A stretch of 64,000 bases of DNA from Streptomyces sp. MMG1121 (GTDB lineage Bacteria; Actinomycetota; Actinomycetes; Streptomycetales; Streptomycetaceae), in assembly GCF_001280015.1 (NCBI RefSeq), contig NZ_LGDV01000191.1, forward strand, positions 72,160 to 136,159, given 5' to 3'. This document shows positions 47,813-58,573 of the stretch, piece after piece. Position numbers and translations under genes: made by a program. Each line of letters begins with the position of its first letter. The first letter of the stretch is position 1. Under the pieces are notes generated by a model. It saw only the letters and a list, made by a program, of their open reading frames with translations. It was not told where the DNA came from and did not search any database.

Positions 47813-47880
47813 TGCCACGCCCATTAGAATTGACCCCAACACCCGGCGCCCCTGCCGGGTGGTGACCCGAGGAGCCAACC

Positions 47881-48255
47881 TTGGCTGCTGAGCTGCACGT
47901 CGAGCTGGTCGCCGCCGACCGCCAGGTCTGGTCCGGCGAGGCCACCCTGGTCGTCGCGCGCACCACGTCCGGCGACATCGGCGTCATGCCCGGTCACCAG
48001 CCGCTGCTCGGTGTGCTGGAGTCGGGCCCGGTGACCATCCGTACGAGTGATGGTGGAACGGTCGTCGCCGCGGTGCACGGCGGTTTCGTCTCGTTCGCGG
48101 ACAACAAGCTGTCGTTGCTGGCCGAGATCGCCGAGCTGTCGGACGAGATCGATGTCCAGCGCACGGAGCGGGAGCTGGAGCGCGCGAAGGCGGAGGGCGA
48201 TGCCGCCGCCGAGCGTCGCGCAGACGTCCGCCTGCGTGCGGCGGCCGCGAGCTGA
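47881..48255 (+). CDS. atpC: ATP synthase F1 subunit epsilon
   Basis: TTG 47881, with ribosome site GAGGAG, gives 124 residues. The beta-sandwich region (LHVELVAADRQVWSGEATLV, GDIGVMPGHQPLLGVLESGP) is followed by the two C-terminal helices (VQRTERELERAKAEGDAAAE). It is the last gene of the operon and regulates ATP hydrolysis. Confidence 0.95.
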   Translation: MAAELHVELVAADRQVWSGEATLVVARTTSGDIGVMPGHQPLLGVLESGPVTIRTSDGGTVVAAVHGGFVSFADNKLSLLAEIAELSDEIDVQRTERELERAKAEGDAAAERRADVRLRAAAAS

Positions 48256-48402
48256 CCCAGCACGCGGCGGTATGACGTCACTCAGCCGCGGTCGGCCCGG
48301 AGCAATCCGGTGCCGGTCGCGGCTGAGGCAGATGTGGGTGTTTTTTCCGTTTCATTACTCAGTTTCAGAAGCAGTTCCTAGGAGACGAGGAGGTCGGTGC
48401 CG

Positions 48403-48849
48403 ATGGTCCTCGCTCTGACTGTGTGCGGGATCGTGGTCGCGCTCGTGGTGGTGGGACTGTTCCTGTTCGGGTTGCGCCGCAGACTGATCCAGCGTTCCGG
48501 CGGCACCTTCGACTGTTCCCTGCGCTGGGACGTGGCCGAGAAACCGGACGCGAACGGCAAGGGCTGGAGCTACGGCGTCGCCCGCTACAACGGCGACCGC
48601 ATCGAGTGGTACCGCGTCTTCTCCTACGCCGTCCGCCCGCGCCGCACCCTGGAGCGCGCCGCCATCGAGGTGGCCGGGCGCCGGCTGCCCGAGGGCGAGG
48701 AGGAGCTGGCGCTGCTCTCCGACGCGGTGGTCCTCGCCTGTACGCATCGGGGCACCCGCCTCGAACTCGCCATGAGCGAAGACGCGCTGACCGGATTTCT
48801 CGCGTGGCTGGAGGCAGCCCCGCCCGGACAGCGCGTCAATGTCGCTTAA
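48403..48849 (+). CDS. DUF2550 membrane-anchored protein
   Basis: ATG 48403 is preferred over GTG 48397 because ribosome site GAGGAGG is better spaced; 148 residues. One N-terminal membrane helix (VLALTVCGIVVALVVVGLFL) is followed by a soluble domain with GGTFDCSLRWDVAEKP and WSYGVARYNGDRIEWYRVFS, typical of DUF2550, an actinobacterial family found downstream of atpC. Its function is unknown. Confidence 0.88.
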   Translation: MVLALTVCGIVVALVVVGLFLFGLRRRLIQRSGGTFDCSLRWDVAEKPDANGKGWSYGVARYNGDRIEWYRVFSYAVRPRRTLERAAIEVAGRRLPEGEEELALLSDAVVLACTHRGTRLELAMSEDALTGFLAWLEAAPPGQRVNVA

Positions 48850-48854
48850 AGGGT

Positions 48855-50681
<1,827 letters not shown>

Positions 50682-50763
50682 GGTGCGCCTCCTCGATATG
50701 GGGAATGTAAGGGGTGTCGTGGGCATGACTGAGCCTTCAGCCCACGGTGCTGCGAGAGTAGAA

Positions 50764-50796
50764 AGGTCTGGACCACGGGTCAATAGGTCTGGACCA
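50764..50796 (-). promoter_or_regulatory. Two DasR-like direct repeats upstream of the chitinase gene
   Basis: The 12-mer TGGTCCAGACCT (minus strand) occurs twice, 21 bp apart, at 50764-50775 and 50785-50796. This matches the direct repeats known from Streptomyces chitinase promoters and the DasR consensus TGGTCTAGACCA. The boxes are 83-115 bases upstream of the start. Confidence 0.8.
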
Positions 50797-50823
50797 GTTC
50801 GACGGTGGCTCCGGTGGCCCTCG

Positions 50824-51474
50824 CTAGATCCCCAACTCCTGCGCCAGCACGGCCGCTTGGACCCGGCTGCGCAGCTCCAGCTTGCCCAGCAGGCGGCTGA
50901 CGTGGGTCTTCACCGTGCCTTCCGCCATCTGCAGCCGCTCGGCGATCGCCGCGTTCGACAGCCCCTCGCCGATGCAGGACAGCACCTCGCGCTCGCGTGG
51001 GGTCAGGGTGTCCAGCACGGCCGGGTCGGCCTTCGACTCGCGCACCGGCCTGGCGGCGAACTCGGCGATCAGCCGCCGGGTGACCGCCGGGGCGACGATC
51101 CCCTCTCCGCGCGCCACCGTCCGCACCGCCTCCAGCAGATCCCGAGCCTCGGTGTTCTTCAGCAGGAACCCGGCCGCCCCCGCCCGCAGCGCGCCGAACA
51201 CGTACTCGTCCAGGTCGAAGGTGGTCAGCACGAGCACGTCCGCGAGCTGCTCGGCGACGATGGCCCGGGTCGCCGACACCCCGTCCAGGCGCGGCATCTG
51301 CACATCCATCAGGACCAGATCCGGCCCCAGCTCCCGGGCCAGCTCCACCGCCCGCTCGCCGTCCGCCGCCTCCCCGACCACCTCGATGTCGGGCGCGCTG
51401 CGCAGGATCAGCACGAGCCCGGCACGCACGGCGGACTGGTCCTCGGCGACGAGGACCCGGATGGCGGGGGTCAT
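50824..51474 (-). CDS. NarL/LuxR-family response regulator
   Basis: ATG 51474 gives 216 residues. Receiver domain: RVLVAEDQSAVRAGL, phospho-Asp in LVLMDVQMPRLDG, Lys in GFLLKNTEARDL. The output is a LuxR HTH (LTPREREVLSCIGEGLSNAA, GTVKTHVSRLLGKL). It pairs with the kinase gene 61 bases upstream. Targets are unknown. Confidence 0.93.
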   Translation of the reverse strand: MTPAIRVLVAEDQSAVRAGLVLILRSAPDIEVVGEAADGERAVELARELGPDLVLMDVQMPRLDGVSATRAIVAEQLADVLVLTTFDLDEYVFGALRAGAAGFLLKNTEARDLLEAVRTVARGEGIVAPAVTRRLIAEFAARPVRESKADPAVLDTLTPREREVLSCIGEGLSNAAIAERLQMAEGTVKTHVSRLLGKLELRSRVQAAVLAQELGI

Positions 51475-51535
51475 ACGGGGTCTCCTTGGTCGAACGCCGG
51501 AGCGTCTTCGGTGGTGAGGGTGTGCGGGGCGGGGG

Positions 51536-52714
51536 TCATGCGGGGGCTTCCCGGTCGAGCGGCAGGGCCGCTCGTACGGACCACCGGCCGCCTCCCGGGC
51601 CCGGTCCGGCCTCGAAGGTGCCGCCGAGCAGTGCGGCCCGCTCCCGCATTCCGGCCAGCCCGGAGCCCGATCCGGGGGCGCGCGGGCTGTCGCCGGGCCG
51701 GTAGGCGCTGGTCACCCGGATGTGCAAGGTGCTCTCCTCCTGCCGCAGTGTGACGTCGACGGGCCCCTCGGCCGCGTGCTTGAGCGCGTTGGTCAGCGAC
51801 TCCTGCACGATCCGGTAGGCGGCCAGCTCGACCGGCGCGGGCACCCGGCCGTGGCCGTCCTCCAGCCGGACGTCCAGGCCGTTGGCGCGGGCGCCCTTGA
51901 CGAGGGTGGCGAGACCGTCCAGTGTCGGCGTCGCGGCCGGCTCCAGATCGCCGCTGCTGTCCCGGAGGATACCGATCAGCCGGCGCATCTCGGACAGCCC
52001 CTCCACGCTGTTCTCCCGGATCACGGCGAGCGCGTCCCGGGAGGTCCGCGGATCGTCCAGTGACAGCGCGGCCGTGGAGTGAATGGCGATCGCGGACAGG
52101 TGGTTGGCGACCATGTCGTGCAACTCACGTGCCATCCGCGCCCGTTCGGCGGTGACCGCCTGCGTGCGGTCCATCTCGGCCAGCAGGGCGGTCTGTTCGG
52201 CGCGCAGCCGGGCCGTCTCGGCGGCGTCGCGGTGGTTGCGCACCACCCACCCGGTCGCGGCCGGCGCGAACGCGACCACGCCGATCCCCACGCCGATCAG
52301 CAGACCTTGGGGATCGCGCCACAGCGCGGCGGGCACGACGCCACCGAGGACCGTCAGCATCCCGGTGACCCAGGGGATACGCCGGGCCGAGCCGGGGCTG
52401 CCGTACAGGACGGCCGCGTACATGAGGTCGGTGTACATGACGATGGTGACGACGTTGCCCAGGGTCACCGTGTCCAGGGTCACCGCGAGCGTGCCGACGG
52501 CCAGGCCGAGACGGGGCCGGGAGCGGCGCAGCGGCTCGCACGCGGCGATCGCCAGCAGCGGCAGCAGCGGGGCCCAGGGCGCGTGCCACTGCACCAGCGG
52601 GTCCGAGGGCACGCGCGGATGGATCCCGAGCGTCCACAGCACCACCCCGCCGAGCAGTCCGCCCAGGGCGATGCGCAGATCGTCACGGTGGGGGCGGGGG
52701 AGTGCGCGTGCCAT
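51536..52714 (-). CDS. Sensor histidine kinase (HisKA_3 type)
   Basis: ATG 52714 (MARALPRPHRDDLR), with ribosome site GGAGGC, gives 392 residues; the frame upstream is basic and unlikely to be translated. Five or six membrane segments fill residues about 15-160. The phospho-His is in RMARELHDMVANHLSAIAIH, the N-box in AYRIVQESLTNALKHA, and the ATP lid in GSGSGLAGMRERAALLGG. It probably phosphorylates the adjacent LuxR-type regulator. Confidence 0.92.
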   Translation of the reverse strand: MARALPRPHRDDLRIALGGLLGGVVLWTLGIHPRVPSDPLVQWHAPWAPLLPLLAIAACEPLRRSRPRLGLAVGTLAVTLDTVTLGNVVTIVMYTDLMYAAVLYGSPGSARRIPWVTGMLTVLGGVVPAALWRDPQGLLIGVGIGVVAFAPAATGWVVRNHRDAAETARLRAEQTALLAEMDRTQAVTAERARMARELHDMVANHLSAIAIHSTAALSLDDPRTSRDALAVIRENSVEGLSEMRRLIGILRDSSGDLEPAATPTLDGLATLVKGARANGLDVRLEDGHGRVPAPVELAAYRIVQESLTNALKHAAEGPVDVTLRQEESTLHIRVTSAYRPGDSPRAPGSGSGLAGMRERAALLGGTFEAGPGPGGGRWSVRAALPLDREAPA

Positions 52715-52865
52715 GCCTCCATCCAACACGCTCGCCACCAGGCTCGCGTGCTCCTCGGGAAGGGTCCCGAACTGCAACTTTCGCTTACGCCGACGTCGCC
52801 CGCGACGCCGACGAAATCGGACGGAGCGGCGGCGAGCCTGGAAGGGCGAAGGGAAGGAGCGAGCC

Positions 52866-53447
52866 GTGATCGTCGGGTTGATCATCGCCTGTGAAGTGGC
52901 GTTCTGGGTCCTGCTGGCCGCCGGGCTGGCCGTCCGCTATCTGCTGAAGTGGCGCCGTACCAGCGTGGCGCTGCTGCTGTGCGAACCGCTGCTGGAGGTG
53001 GTGCTGTTCGTCGCGACGGCCGTCGACCTCCGAAACGGCGCCGAGCCGAGCTGGGAACACGGACTGGCCGCGCTCTACATCGGCTTCACCGTCGGCTACG
53101 GCCATTACACGATCCGCTGGCTGGACGGCCACGCGGCCCACCGCCTCGCCGGTGCGCCCCGGCCCCCGAAACCGCCCAGGTACGGCCTCGCGCGCGCCAG
53201 GCACGAGGGACGCCTGTGGCTGCGCACGGTCCTGGCCGCCGCCGTGGCCCTCGTCCTGCTCCAGGCGGCGGTCTGGTACGTCGGCGACGGCGACGGCACC
53301 GGACCGCTGCGGTCCTGGCAGTGGGCCGCGCTGCGGGTCGTCGCGATCCACGGCGTCATCGCCCTGACCTATCTGCTGTGGCCCAAGAAGCCGCCGACCG
53401 GCCCTGCCGCCCGCTCGACGGAGGGCCGTACGCTGACCGGGCGATGA
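52866..53447 (+). CDS. Integral membrane protein, unknown
   Basis: GTG 52866 behind ribosome site GGAAGGAG gives 193 residues. About five hydrophobic segments are visible, including LIIACEVAFWVLLAAGLAVR, LLLCEPLLEVVLFVATAVDL, and LAAAVALVLLQAAVWYV. No motif identifies it. It stands nine bases before the OmpR-type regulator, so it may be co-transcribed and act as an accessory sensor. Confidence 0.8.
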   Translation: MIVGLIIACEVAFWVLLAAGLAVRYLLKWRRTSVALLLCEPLLEVVLFVATAVDLRNGAEPSWEHGLAALYIGFTVGYGHYTIRWLDGHAAHRLAGAPRPPKPPRYGLARARHEGRLWLRTVLAAAVALVLLQAAVWYVGDGDGTGPLRSWQWAALRVVAIHGVIALTYLLWPKKPPTGPAARSTEGRTLTGR

Positions 53448-53456
53448 GGAGAACGT

Positions 53457-54197
53457 ATGAGTGACACAGCGGGTGCCGGTGCGGTACTGGTCGTCGACGA
53501 CGACGCGGCGATCCGGCGCTCGCTGGAACGCGGCCTCAGGCTCAGCGGCTTCGAGGTGCGGATCGCCGCCGACGGGCCCGGGGCACTGGCCGCGATCCGG
53601 GACGCCCCGCCCGACGTGCTCGTCCTCGACGTGTCGATGCCCGGTATGAGCGGCATCGAGGTGTGCACCCGGCTCCGCGACGCCGGCCGGGACCTGCCCG
53701 TGCTCATGCTCTCCGCGCTGGACGAGACCGCCGATCGCATCGCCGGACTCCAGGCGGGCGGCGACGACTACCTGGTCAAGCCCTTCGCCCTGCAGGAACT
53801 GGTGCTCCGGCTGCGCGCCCTGCTGCGCCGCCGCCCGCCGGCCGACAGCGGCCGTACGGAGCTGCTGCGCGCGGCGGGCCTGGTGATCGACCCGGCCGCC
53901 CGCACCGCCGAGCGCGACGGCACCCCGCTGGACCTGACCCGGCGCGAGTTCGAGCTGCTGGAGGTGCTCGCCCGCAACGCCGGGCTGGTCCTCACCCGTG
54001 ACCAGCTGCTGGAACGGGTGTGGGGCTACGACTTCGACGTGCGCACCGACACCGTCGACACCTTCGTCAGCTATCTGCGGCGCAAACTGGAGGCCCAGAA
54101 CCCGGCCCGGCTGATCCACACCGTCCGGGGCGTCGGCTTCGTCCTGAAGGAACCACGGGACCTGAAGGAACCACGGGACGCACAGGACACGCCGTGA
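53457..54197 (+). CDS. OmpR-family response regulator
   Basis: ATG 53457 gives 246 residues. Receiver: AVLVVDDDAAIRRSLERGL, phospho-Asp in VLVLDVSMPGMSG, Lys in DDYLVKPFALQE. A winged HTH follows (LTRREFELLEVLARNAG, YDFDVRTDTVDTFVSYLRRK). The end has a short duplicated segment (EPRDLKEPRD). The kinase start overlaps its stop (GTGA). Confidence 0.94.
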   Translation: MSDTAGAGAVLVVDDDAAIRRSLERGLRLSGFEVRIAADGPGALAAIRDAPPDVLVLDVSMPGMSGIEVCTRLRDAGRDLPVLMLSALDETADRIAGLQAGGDDYLVKPFALQELVLRLRALLRRRPPADSGRTELLRAAGLVIDPAARTAERDGTPLDLTRREFELLEVLARNAGLVLTRDQLLERVWGYDFDVRTDTVDTFVSYLRRKLEAQNPARLIHTVRGVGFVLKEPRDLKEPRDAQDTP

Positions 54198-55660
54198 GAC
54201 TCTCCACCCGTATCGGCCTGGCCGTCGGCTGCACCGTCCCGCTGCTGGTGCTGGCCGGCGGCTGGCTGCTGCTGCACCTGGTCGCGGGAGATCTGCACCG
54301 GGCCGAGGACCAGCATCTGCGCCAGCGGGCGACGGCCGTCGCGCCGGACGCCCGGGCCCTGCTGCGGGCCGCCGCGAACGGCCGCGCCAAGGCCGCCGAC
54401 ACCCGGCAACGGCAGCTGTTCGACTCGGCCCTCGACGTCGGCGTACGCGTGGTCGCCCCGGGCGTGACCTTCAGCGGCGGCCCCCAGCCCGCCCCCTCGG
54501 TGGCGCTGCCCGACCGCACCTCCGGGTTCGTCACCGTCCGCGGCGGCGGGCGCAGCTGGCGGGCCCTGGCCCGGCCGGTGCGGACCACCACCGGCTCCGG
54601 CACGCTGTGGCTCTTCTCGCCCGACACCGCCGCCCGCACCCAGGTGGGGCTCGTACGCCGCCGGGTGATCGGCACCGCGCTGCTCGCCGCCCCCCTGTCC
54701 GGGCTGCTCGCCTGGGGCCTGGCCGCCGGGGCGAGCGCACCACTGCGCCGGCTCACCCGCCGTACCGCCGGACTCGACCCGCGCACCAGCACGGCCCGGC
54801 CGCCCGAGGAGCGGACCGGGGTGCGCGAGGTCGACGAGCTGGCCGCGACGCTGCGCACCGTCCTCGCCCGCTACGACGAGCAGGCCGCCCGCACGGGGCA
54901 GGCCCTGGACACCGCCCGCTCCTTCTCGGCGGCCGCCGCGCACGAACTGCGCACCCCGCTGATGAGCATCGGCACCAACCTCGACATCCTCACCGCCCAC
55001 CCCGGCCTGCCCGCGGCGGACCGCACCGAGGTCCTGGCCGACCTGCACCGCGAACACGCCCGGCTGCTCGGGCTGCTGGTGATGCTGCGGGACCTGGGGC
55101 GCGGCGATCTGGTGGAGGCGGAGGCGTTCCGGGGCGTCGACCTCGCCGAGGTCGCCGACGCGGCCGTGGCCGACGCCCGGCGCCGCGCCCCCGATGCCGG
55201 GATCACCCTGGACGCGGCACCCGGGCTCACCGTGCACGGCTGGGAGGCGGGCCTGCGGCTGCTGCTCGACAACCTGCTGGCCAACGCCCTGGCCCATGGC
55301 CGGGACCGGGCGGGCCGGGCCGTGGTGCGGGTCGGCGTGACGGGCGGCGCTCCGGGCGAGGTCCTGATCACCGTGGACGACCACGGGCCCGGCGTCCCGG
55401 CCGCCGCCCGCGCCCGGATCTTCGAGCGCTTCCAACGAGGCGCGGACAGCGCCGGCTCCGGGCTCGGCCTCACCCTCGTCGCCCAGCAGGCGGCACTGCA
55501 CCGGGGGAGCGCGACGGTGACGGACGGCCCGGACGGGGTGGGAGCCCGCTTCGAGGTACGGCTGCCCTCGGACGGCGGTGGACTGCCCGGCCGACGGGAC
55601 TGGCTGATCGGCACAGCCGGGGCAAACCGGTCACAGAGTTTCCCCAAAGAACCTGCCTAG
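54194..55660 (+). CDS. Sensor histidine kinase (HisKA type)
   Basis: GTG 54194, coupled to the regulator, gives 488 residues. Two membrane helices (residues about 9-30 and 155-180) enclose an extracellular domain. A HAMP-like linker follows. The phospho-His is in FSAAAAHELRTPLMSIGTNL, the N-box in LLLDNLLANALAHGRDRAG, and G-boxes in VDDHGPGVPAAAR and GSGLGLTLVAQQAAL. It is the cognate kinase of the preceding regulator. Confidence 0.94.
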   Translation: MRLSTRIGLAVGCTVPLLVLAGGWLLLHLVAGDLHRAEDQHLRQRATAVAPDARALLRAAANGRAKAADTRQRQLFDSALDVGVRVVAPGVTFSGGPQPAPSVALPDRTSGFVTVRGGGRSWRALARPVRTTTGSGTLWLFSPDTAARTQVGLVRRRVIGTALLAAPLSGLLAWGLAAGASAPLRRLTRRTAGLDPRTSTARPPEERTGVREVDELAATLRTVLARYDEQAARTGQALDTARSFSAAAAHELRTPLMSIGTNLDILTAHPGLPAADRTEVLADLHREHARLLGLLVMLRDLGRGDLVEAEAFRGVDLAEVADAAVADARRRAPDAGITLDAAPGLTVHGWEAGLRLLLDNLLANALAHGRDRAGRAVVRVGVTGGAPGEVLITVDDHGPGVPAAARARIFERFQRGADSAGSGLGLTLVAQQAALHRGSATVTDGPDGVGARFEVRLPSDGGGLPGRRDWLIGTAGANRSQSFPKEPA

Positions 55661-55716
55661 CCTCCGTCGCGAGGGACGGCCTGCCGAGGTCGCCCGGGAA
55701 GTGAACGGAGAGGCAG

Positions 55717-56121
55717 ATGAACGTACGACGACGGACGCGCACGCTCCTCGCGGGGCTCGCCGTGACGGCCGTCCTGGCGGGTACGGCGGGGACGGCGGCC
55801 GCGGCCGACAGCACCCCCAGGCCGGCGCCCACCGGCGACGGCGCGCAGGCGCTGTGCAAGCGGGTGCCCAAGCTCGACCGCCGGATCGAGCGGGCCCTGA
55901 AGCGGCTCGACGCGGGGGCCGGCCGGCGCGGTTCGGTCGCCCGGCTGCAGCAGCGCGTGGACAACGCGAAGAAGGCGGGCCACACCCAGATCGCCACCTA
56001 CCTCCAGGACCGGCTGAACCACCGCAAGTCGCTGGTGACGGACCTGCAGCAGCGGCAGAAGGACCTCACCGGCGTCTCGGCCTGGTGCAAGGACAACGGC
56101 GGGGCCAAGGCGGCGAGCTGA
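55717..56121 (+). CDS. Small secreted helical protein
   Basis: ATG 55717 gives 134 residues with a signal peptide (RRRTRTLLAGLAVTAVLAGT ... AAA). The mature part is basic and helical with two Cys (ALCKRVPKLDRRIERALKRL and SAWCKDNG), which could form a disulphide. The following lipoprotein gene overlaps by one base (TGATG). Both follow the kinase gene and may be its regulated outputs. No family is recognised. Confidence 0.8.
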   Translation: MNVRRRTRTLLAGLAVTAVLAGTAGTAAAADSTPRPAPTGDGAQALCKRVPKLDRRIERALKRLDAGAGRRGSVARLQQRVDNAKKAGHTQIATYLQDRLNHRKSLVTDLQQRQKDLTGVSAWCKDNGGAKAAS

Positions 56122-56339
56122 TGCGGGCCCGCCCTGCCGTGCTCCCGGGGGTGGCGCTGCTCGTGGCGCTCACCGCGGGCTGCGCGCACCACGACGGAGC
56201 GTCCCCGAAGACACCGGCTGCCACCGGCGCACCCTCCGGCACGCCCTCGGGGTACGCGCAGATGAAGCAGAAGGTCGACGCGGCCCAGTCCGCGGCCGCG
56301 GCGGCGGACCGGGACGCGACGAGCGACGTGGACAAATGA
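56121..56339 (+). CDS. Small lipoprotein
   Basis: ATG 56121 gives 72 residues. A lipobox LTAGC lies near residues 17-21 after a hydrophobic signal. The short mature part is Ser/Pro/Ala-rich with a charged end (AAAAADRDATSDVDK). It is coupled to the preceding secreted protein gene. Function is unknown. Confidence 0.75.
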   Translation: MRARPAVLPGVALLVALTAGCAHHDGASPKTPAATGAPSGTPSGYAQMKQKVDAAQSAAAAADRDATSDVDK

Positions 56340-56340
56340 C

Positions 56341-56373
56341 CGGGTGGGGGGCGCCGTCAGCGCTCCCCACCCG
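56341..56373. terminator. Bidirectional terminator between convergent genes
   Basis: A 14-bp stem with one G-U pair (cgggtggggggcgc / gcgctccccacccg) separates the plus-strand lipoprotein gene from the minus-strand adenosyltransferase gene and overlaps the 3' end of the latter. Confidence 0.7.
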
Positions 56374-56929
56374 GCACCCACAGCACGTCCCCGGTGTCCT
56401 TGTTGGCCGTCCGGGCCAGAATGAACAGCAGGTCGGAGAGGCGGTTGAGGTAGGTCGCCGTCAGTGGGTTCATCGTTTCGCCGTGCGCCTCCAGGGCCGC
56501 CCAGGTGGAGCGCTCGGCCCGGCGTACGACCGTGCAGGCCTGGTGCAGCAGGGCCGCGCCCGGGGTGCCGCCCGGGAGGATGAAGGACCGCAGCTTCTCC
56601 AGCCGCTCGTTGAAGCGGTCGCAGTCCGCCTCCAGCCTGTCGATGTAGAACTGCTCCACCCGCAGCGGCGGGTACTGCGGGTTCTCCGCCACCGGCGTCG
56701 ACAGGTCCGCGCCCACGTCGAACAGGTCGTTCTGCACGCGGGTGAGGACCTGCACGACCTCCGTGTCCAGGCCGCCCAGCGCGATCGCGGTGCCGATCAC
56801 CGCGTTGGCCTCGTTGGCGTCGGCGTAGGCCGAGATCCTGAGGTCGGTCTTGGCGACCCGGCTCATGTCACCGAGTGCGGTGCTGCCCCGGTCGCCGGTC
56901 CGGGTGTAGATACGCGTCAGATTGACCAT
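56357..56929 (-). CDS. Cob(I)alamin adenosyltransferase (PduO type)
   Basis: ATG 56929 gives 190 residues. The N-terminal ATP motif IYTRTGDRGSTALG (about 7-20) and the helical-bundle signatures SAYADANEANAVIG and LEKLRSFILPGGTPGAA, then ACTVVRRAERS and YLNRLSDLLFILAR, define the PduO family. It transfers adenosyl from ATP to cob(I)alamin to make coenzyme B12. Confidence 0.95.
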   Translation of the reverse strand: MVNLTRIYTRTGDRGSTALGDMSRVAKTDLRISAYADANEANAVIGTAIALGGLDTEVVQVLTRVQNDLFDVGADLSTPVAENPQYPPLRVEQFYIDRLEADCDRFNERLEKLRSFILPGGTPGAALLHQACTVVRRAERSTWAALEAHGETMNPLTATYLNRLSDLLFILARTANKDTGDVLWVPGGER

Positions 56930-56942
56930 GTGGCCAGCCTAG

Positions 56943-57692
56943 TTACGCTCCGGCCGTCCGGAACACCCGTGTGCCCACCGTCACGGCCAGCGCCGCGAAG
57001 CCCACGGCGACGAGGACGCCGCAGAGCATGTGTGCCGTGGCGTACTGGCCGGTGTAGGCGTCGCGCACCGCGTCCACCAGATAGCGGAACGGGACGAAGT
57101 GCGAGAGCACGTCCAGCCAGGTGGGGGCCAGGGCCATCGGGAGCATCAGGCCGGACAGCAGCATCGACGGCATCGACACCATGTTGACCAGGGGGCCGAA
57201 CTCCTGCGGGGTGCGCGCCAGCATGCCCATCGCGTACGACAGCGAGGCCAGCGACAGCGTGAGCAGGGCGACGAACGCGAAACCGATCAGGATGCCCGCG
57301 AGCGGCGCCCGCAGTCCCATCACCAGCGCGGCCAGCACCAGCAGCACCGCCTGGAAGACGAAGACCGTGGCGTCGCGCAGCACCCGGCCGAGCAGCAGCG
57401 CGAGCCGGCTGACCGGGGTCACCCGCATCCGCTCCAGCACTCCCTGCCCCTTCTCGATGATGACCGTGAACCCCGCGAACAGGGCGCCGAACAGGCCGAG
57501 TTGGAGTAGCAGCCCTGGGACGAGGACCTGCCAGGAGCTGCCGGTGCCGCCCAGCGGGAGACGGGTGAGGAGCGGGCCGAAGAAGAGGAGATAGAGCAGC
57601 GGGGTGAGCACGCCGAAGAGCAGCGCGAAGCGGGAACGCAGGGACTGGCGCAGGTAACGGCCGTAGATGAGGGCCGTGTCGTGAAGCAGCAT
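56943..57692 (-). CDS. ABC-2 type transporter permease
   Basis: ATG 57692 gives 249 residues with six hydrophobic segments, including FALLFGVLTPLLYLLFFGPL and LVLAALVMGLRAPLAGILIG, and the ABC-2 pattern FVPFRYLVDAVRDAYTGQY. It lies 16 bases after the ATPase gene and forms a DrrAB-like exporter with it, probably for a drug or lipid-like substrate. Confidence 0.92.
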   Translation of the reverse strand: MLLHDTALIYGRYLRQSLRSRFALLFGVLTPLLYLLFFGPLLTRLPLGGTGSSWQVLVPGLLLQLGLFGALFAGFTVIIEKGQGVLERMRVTPVSRLALLLGRVLRDATVFVFQAVLLVLAALVMGLRAPLAGILIGFAFVALLTLSLASLSYAMGMLARTPQEFGPLVNMVSMPSMLLSGLMLPMALAPTWLDVLSHFVPFRYLVDAVRDAYTGQYATAHMLCGVLVAVGFAALAVTVGTRVFRTAGA

Positions 57693-57708
57693 CTCTGGGG
57701 ATCCCTGG

Positions 57709-58494
57709 CTAGACGGCTACGGGGGCGGTGTCGGCCGGGGCGGGCCCGCGGCCGGTGACGGCGAGGAAGGTGTCCTGGAGGGTGGCGTCGAGCGAGCCGC
57801 CGTAGCGCAGTTTCAGCGCGCCCGGCGTGCCTTCTGCGGCGACCGTGCCCCGGTCGACGATCACCAGGCGGTCGGCGAGGGCATCGGCCTCGTCCAGGTA
57901 GTGGGTGGTCAGAAACACGGTCGTGCCGTGCTCGTCGCGCAGCCGGCGGACCAGCTCCCACAGGTCGGCCCGGCTGCCGGGGTCGAGGCCGGTCGTCGGT
58001 TCGTCCAGGAACAGCACCTTGGGGCGGTGCGTGAGGGCCATCGCGATGTCGAGGCGGCGGCGCTGGCCGCCGGACAGGGCGCCGGTCTTGCGGTCGAGGA
58101 ACCCGTCGAGGTCCAGGTCCCGGGCCAGCTCGTCGGCCCGCTCGGCCGCCTCGGCCCTCGTCAGCCGGTACATCCGCCCTTGGGTGACCAGCTCCTCCCG
58201 CATGGTGATCTGCGGATCGACCCCGCCGGACTGGGCGACGTACCCGCTGACCGCGCGCACCCCCGCCGGATCGGACGCCAGATCGTGCCCGGCGACGGTG
58301 GCCGCGCCGCCGGTCGGCTTCAGCAGGGTGGTGAGCATCCGCAGGGTGGTCGTCTTGCCGGCGCCGTTGGGGCCCAGGAAGCCGAGGATCTCGCCCTCCC
58401 GGACGGCGAGGTCGATACCGCGCACGGCCTCCACGGGGCCGGCTTTGGTCTGGAAGGTGCGGGCGAGGCCCGCCGCGCTGATGACTGCTGCCAT
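57709..58494 (-). CDS. ABC exporter ATP-binding protein (DrrA-like)
   Basis: ATG 58494 gives 261 residues. Walker A GPNGAGKTTTLR (about 42-53), signature LSGGQRRRLDIAMAL, Walker B KVLFLDEPTTGLDP and the H-loop VFLTTHYLDEADALADR are all intact. It powers the adjacent permease. The divergent TetR gene 79 bases away probably controls the pair through the shared intergenic region, which has similar AT-rich boxes (tgcaatgactcc and tcaatggtccc). Confidence 0.95.
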   Translation of the reverse strand: MAAVISAAGLARTFQTKAGPVEAVRGIDLAVREGEILGFLGPNGAGKTTTLRMLTTLLKPTGGAATVAGHDLASDPAGVRAVSGYVAQSGGVDPQITMREELVTQGRMYRLTRAEAAERADELARDLDLDGFLDRKTGALSGGQRRRLDIAMALTHRPKVLFLDEPTTGLDPGSRADLWELVRRLRDEHGTTVFLTTHYLDEADALADRLVIVDRGTVAAEGTPGALKLRYGGSLDATLQDTFLAVTGRGPAPADTAPVAV

Positions 58495-58573
58495 GCACAC
58501 AGAAAAACAGAGTCCCTGAAATTTTGCAATGACTCCAAGTTTTCAATGGTCCCAGCGAAGCTAGGATGCGGAC

